Assembly: GCA_905250025.1 (NCBI GenBank)
Contig: CAJNOJ010000034.1
Coordinates: 186,001-250,000, forward strand
Direction of reading: 5' to 3'
Length of the DNA: 64,000 nt
Origin: Adineta ricciae
Lineage: Eukaryota; Rotifera; Eurotatoria; Adinetida; Adinetidae
Part shown: positions 60,895 to 64,000 of the stretch, one piece after another
Position numbering within the stretch: the stretch's first letter is position 1
Layout of the letters: every line of letters starts with the position of its first letter
Notes under the pieces: generated by a model
The model's database searches: none
What the model was told of the DNA's origin: nothing
The model's input: the letters and a program-made list of their open reading frames with translations, nothing else
Translations under genes and position numbers: made by a program

Positions 60895-61692
60895 CAGTGA
60901 AAACTCCGTAAGATGAACACCTACGGGACCGTACAAAAAGCGTTCATTATTGGAGGTGTTCATTATATAGAGGTTTGCAATCCATTGACAGGATACTAAT
61001 GTAGAATACACAGTGAACACGACTGGATGGTATCTATGAGTTTTTTTTGTAGTGCATTTCATCTAGTAAACGCGAAGTCCATCAAGTAGTGCTTCTTGAT
61101 AAAAGAAATCAAGTGAATTGTTTGTGAAATTAATTGTTTTTTATAGTCTCATGAACCTTGTTCAGTCCGATGGGAACATGAACGAGTTTTAAACGTAGAC
61201 GAGAGGTAAAATTTTAGTATAGTGATTGGTCATTACTAATAGAAAGATTAGGTTATCAAGCTACTGCTAATATCTTGTTGACACCTTCAGAAGCGTCAAT
61301 CTGCTTTCCCATCTTCTAACTTGTTTCTACGCTTGATTTAGTGCCTACTCTAATTAGGATCGAGAAAAAATTAATTAAAATGTCCGAAATATTCTCATCG
61401 CGTAATTTCTTTTCTGTGCAAGGTCACTTTCTATGTATAAAAAAATCGTCAACAGACTAGACAAAACATTGTTTCAAAATATTTTCAACCTCTTTTTTTC
61501 TCCTAAAAATGTATTTTACCGCAAATCTGCTCATTTCTCAGAGGTTTTCTTTGTCAAAGGGACCGAAAAAGACGTTCAGTATTCAGAGTTTGGAGGTGTT
61601 CATTATGTAGAGGTGCAATCACAGCAAAAATCAATCGGGGGGACCGAGGGACGTGTTCAAACAAGATGTGTTCATTAAGGAAAGTTTCACTG
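60895..61692. mobile_element. pogo/Tc1-like MITE, 798 bp
   Basis: The ends CAGTGAAAACTCC (left) and CAGTGAAACTTTCC (right, inverted) abut TA on both sides (60893-60894, 61693-61694). Sub-terminal motifs GAACACC...GGGACCG and GGTGTTCATTAT occur near both ends. No transposase is present. It differs in sequence from the MITE at 3567-4118 but shares the CAGT...TA signature. Confidence 0.72.
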
Positions 61693-62318
61693 TATATATA
61701 AGGAAGAAAGTTTGCCTGTTTGTTTGTTCGCTATGCATTCAGTCCCTTTAGTAGCTATCGGCGTGAAACTTTCCACAATGCTTCCTGATATCCAGAGGGA
61801 ATGTCGACATCTACTTTGCCCCGAGAACAAATGACCCAGGTGTCTGCTACAGGCAATCTATGAAACTGACCAATACGATTGCGAGATGTGAAAAATTGCA
61901 GCGGATCGGTAGCGAAGGCTGCCTGAGCGCTCAAAGACAACAATCCACGTGTTCTCTACGCCTATGATAGTTCGGTGAACGCTACAGATAATCTGCGAAA
62001 CTCACCAATAGCGTTACAGGATCTCAAAAGATTAAGATAAATGTTGAGGGTGGGTGAATTCAAAGGATATAAGGTATGAAATGACGTGAGAGTGAGAAAG
62101 AGGTCGATGAATGTATAGCTGGAGTGGAAAATGAATATCATAGAAAGAGGAAGTTTTCATAATTTCTGAGGCAGAAATTAGCTTCCGTAACTCTTTTGCA
62201 TAAAAAGATATAGCCGAAACTGCCATTTTATGCGATGCACGGCAGGAAAACAAGGAGTGGAAGCGTAGAAATTTGAATTATACTGATTTTCTATCTGTTA
62301 TAGCTCTTCAACGTCCTA
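61693..62318. other. Repeat-rich DNA
   Basis: About 620 bases. Two similar phrases (GAAACTGACCAATACGATTG near 61862, GAAACTCACCAATAGCGTTA near 61998) are ~137 bases apart, which suggests a degenerate tandem duplication. No gene is supported. Confidence 0.4.
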
Positions 62319-62530
62319 GGTCGATCATTCCGGCGACTGGATCCGTTGCAATCTGAGTCGGTTCCGGTACAGCTCTTCTCGATTCCGGCCGGAATTGCAC
62401 AGGAAATATCCGATCAGTTCCTGACCGTTTCCAGCTCGAAGTTTGCAGGAAGCGGTCAGGAAATGACTGGAACCTACGTTTGAACTTCCGATCGGAATTC
62501 GGCGGCAAGGAAATGGTCGGAAAACGAACT
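62319..62530 (-). repeat. Dispersed repeat, inverted relative of 36865-37133
   Basis: The reverse complement matches the interior of the hAT-like element in copy B, including TTCAAACGTAGGTTCCAGTC, GATCGGATATTTCCTGTGCA and GGATCCAGTCGCCGGAATGA. About 56 bases present in the other copy (a second GGCGGCAAGGAACC unit) are missing here. The G/C-run termini are absent. Confidence 0.75.
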
Positions 62531-62540
62531 TATTCTTTAC

Positions 62541-63691
62541 CGCTCTATCAGGAGAGCATGGCCAAAACTACTCTATTTATATCATCATCGTATTACGAAA
62601 AGTCAGTATAGTTTATTTTTCACTAATAAGGCTCAACATTTTTCTTCTCAAAAGACATATCTAAAGCTAACTTTTTACGAGCTTTCCAACAGATATATTT
62701 TTATTTTCGAAAGATCACACTGTGTTAAATTTCTTCGTAACGCGATGACATTTCTTCATAGTTTTTCAACGATTTTTGAGGGGTGCAAAAATTTTGGAAA
62801 AAATCAATGTTTGTAATTTTCAATCTAATCCCATGGATTGGATGCAAATTTTCATTCTGATTCTAAATATGTAATTGGTTTGATGTTTTAAACCCATTTT
62901 TACAAAGAAAATTAAGGAATACCTTTTAGCTACTAGATCCTTATAGGTTTTCTATATAATTTGTTACCGATAATTTTCAAATTGAAATCGTTAATAATAT
63001 CAGATCTAATGCTAATTCTGGACGACTATGACAAAAACTACATTATAATAATTTTATATAGTCAAATGCCTTTGAAATAGATGTAAAAAAACTCTGATTC
63101 GAAAAACAGCATCATCGCGTTACATTAGTAAAAGGCGATGTTTTTGCAGCATATGTTGTTGTTTAATTAAATCAAGCACGTCATTGCTAACCTTATGGTG
63201 TCAACTTAAGATTGTCTAATAAATGTTCCCTGTGATGTAGTGTAGATTCGCAGAAAAATACTGATCTTGTACATCACTATCAATATTTTGTCTTTTTTTC
63301 GTCATCATGTTACGAGAGGTATTTCATCAATTATTTCCAAGCAACTAGTCCAAGCGATTTGATTTTCTCAGATGACTATAGAGGGACCAGGGATATATAT
63401 GACAGTGAAGAAGAAAACTTTTTATGGTTATTAGTCTATGAGAAAAAAGTAAAAATACTCCGGCCAAAACGTCATCGCGTTACGCGCGTTCATGCGAATT
63501 TATATGCTAATGTTCGTCTCTCAAAAACTTTTACTATTTGTACGAGCCTTCATGAATTCTTATAAAATATAATAAAAATAAATTATATCACCTTTAACCA
63601 TACCATCATCGTAAATTAATCTTGTATGGTGTAACGATAATGATATCGTTCATCTCTTTCTGTTCTTTATTCTCTCACCTCTATATCATAT
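62541..63691. other. AT-rich DNA with recurring CATCGCGTTAC motifs
   Basis: About 1.15 kb. CATCGCGTTAC occurs at ~63114 and ~63472 and inverted at ~62739, with looser versions near 62588 and 63302. No coding region is supported; 63359-63565 is open but featureless. Confidence 0.4.
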
Positions 63692-63836
63692 TATCTCCGG
63701 GTCATCTCTCTCTGTCTCTCTTCTCTATATAGGCGTGTGACTTATTGTGAAGTAGACACATTCTGGTCATGTAGAGTAGTCAATAAACATCTATACCGTG
63801 AGAAGTGGTCAGCTACTCATCCAGTTTGTCATTACA
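63692..63836. repeat. Right arm of the distant inverted repeat pair
   Basis: Inverted partner of 60751-60894. The outer end reads CCAGTTTGTCATTACA, complementing TGTAACGACAAACTGG at the left arm. Beyond it the window ends in T-rich DNA and a terminus-like AAGTTGGAAAAAACC. Confidence 0.75.
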
Positions 63837-64000
63837 TATGGTATCTTGGATGATTCATGTTTATTAAGACAGAATGAAAAAAAAGGTGCGTTCGTTTCTT
63901 TTCTTGTTTTTTTTTCTTAATACAACGTGGTTGGTTTCATGATTCTTCGCGCGATAAGCAACAAAATTTGCAACGCGTAAGTTGGAAAAAACCGTCTTCG

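Noticed and set aside
1-64000. CRISPR arrays, bacterial operons or phage genes
   Set aside because: No regularly spaced direct repeats; genes have spliceosomal introns and eukaryotic layout, so bacterial features are not expected or seen.
1-64000. tRNA, rRNA or telomeric repeat tracts
   Set aside because: No cloverleaf with A/B boxes, rRNA-like conserved stretch, or G-rich telomere array was recognised by eye; a covariance-model scan would be needed to exclude tRNAs fully.

Overview
The window reads as animal nuclear DNA, most likely from a bdelloid rotifer (an Adineta- or Rotaria-like genome). This is inferred from AT-rich sequence, many GT-AG introns of about 50-70 bp, clear animal genes (SRF, PDZ-GEF/RAPGEF2-6, metabotropic glutamate receptor, TGF-beta ligand, NPC2, TRMT11, IAPs), a bacterial-type PnuC transporter gene carrying a spliceosomal intron, and abundant small TIR elements. 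No species assignment is proven by the sequence.

Layout. 1-18.6 kb: a seven-transmembrane receptor (minus strand) diverging from an SRF MADS-box gene, then a 28-exon PDZ-GEF gene (4503-14013). Intron 13 of the PDZ-GEF gene holds a complete PnuC-like gene on the opposite strand. An NPC2-like lipid-binding gene follows, then two paralogous secreted CTLD-plus-PAN-like genes. 18.7-22.9 kb: a 16-exon metabotropic glutamate receptor.

22.75-39.6 kb: two diverged copies of one segment laid head to tail, joined by a single N at 30614. Each copy has the receptor gene's tail, a TGF-beta family ligand (minus), a dead BIR fragment, and a gene fusing a restriction-endonuclease-like domain to a protein-kinase domain. 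The first kinase gene is cut off at the N; the second is complete. Copy B carries at least three insertions absent from copy A. A third partial copy of the BIR-fragment segment lies at 41.7-42.6 kb.

44.3-60.2 kb: three tandem inhibitor-of-apoptosis paralogues (three BIR domains, a UBA-like region, C-terminal RING). A TRMT11 tRNA methyltransferase gene with an apparent frameshift sits between the first two. 60.2-64 kb is repeat-rich with no gene I can support.

The genes do not form one pathway. The most unusual parts are the nuclease-like/kinase fusion, the nested PnuC gene of probable bacterial origin, the six-cysteine TGF-beta ligands, and the duplicated block, which may be real or an assembly join of homologous copies. 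Exon boundaries were read by eye from splice sites and reading-frame continuity. The summed exons of every spliced gene except TRMT11 divide by three.
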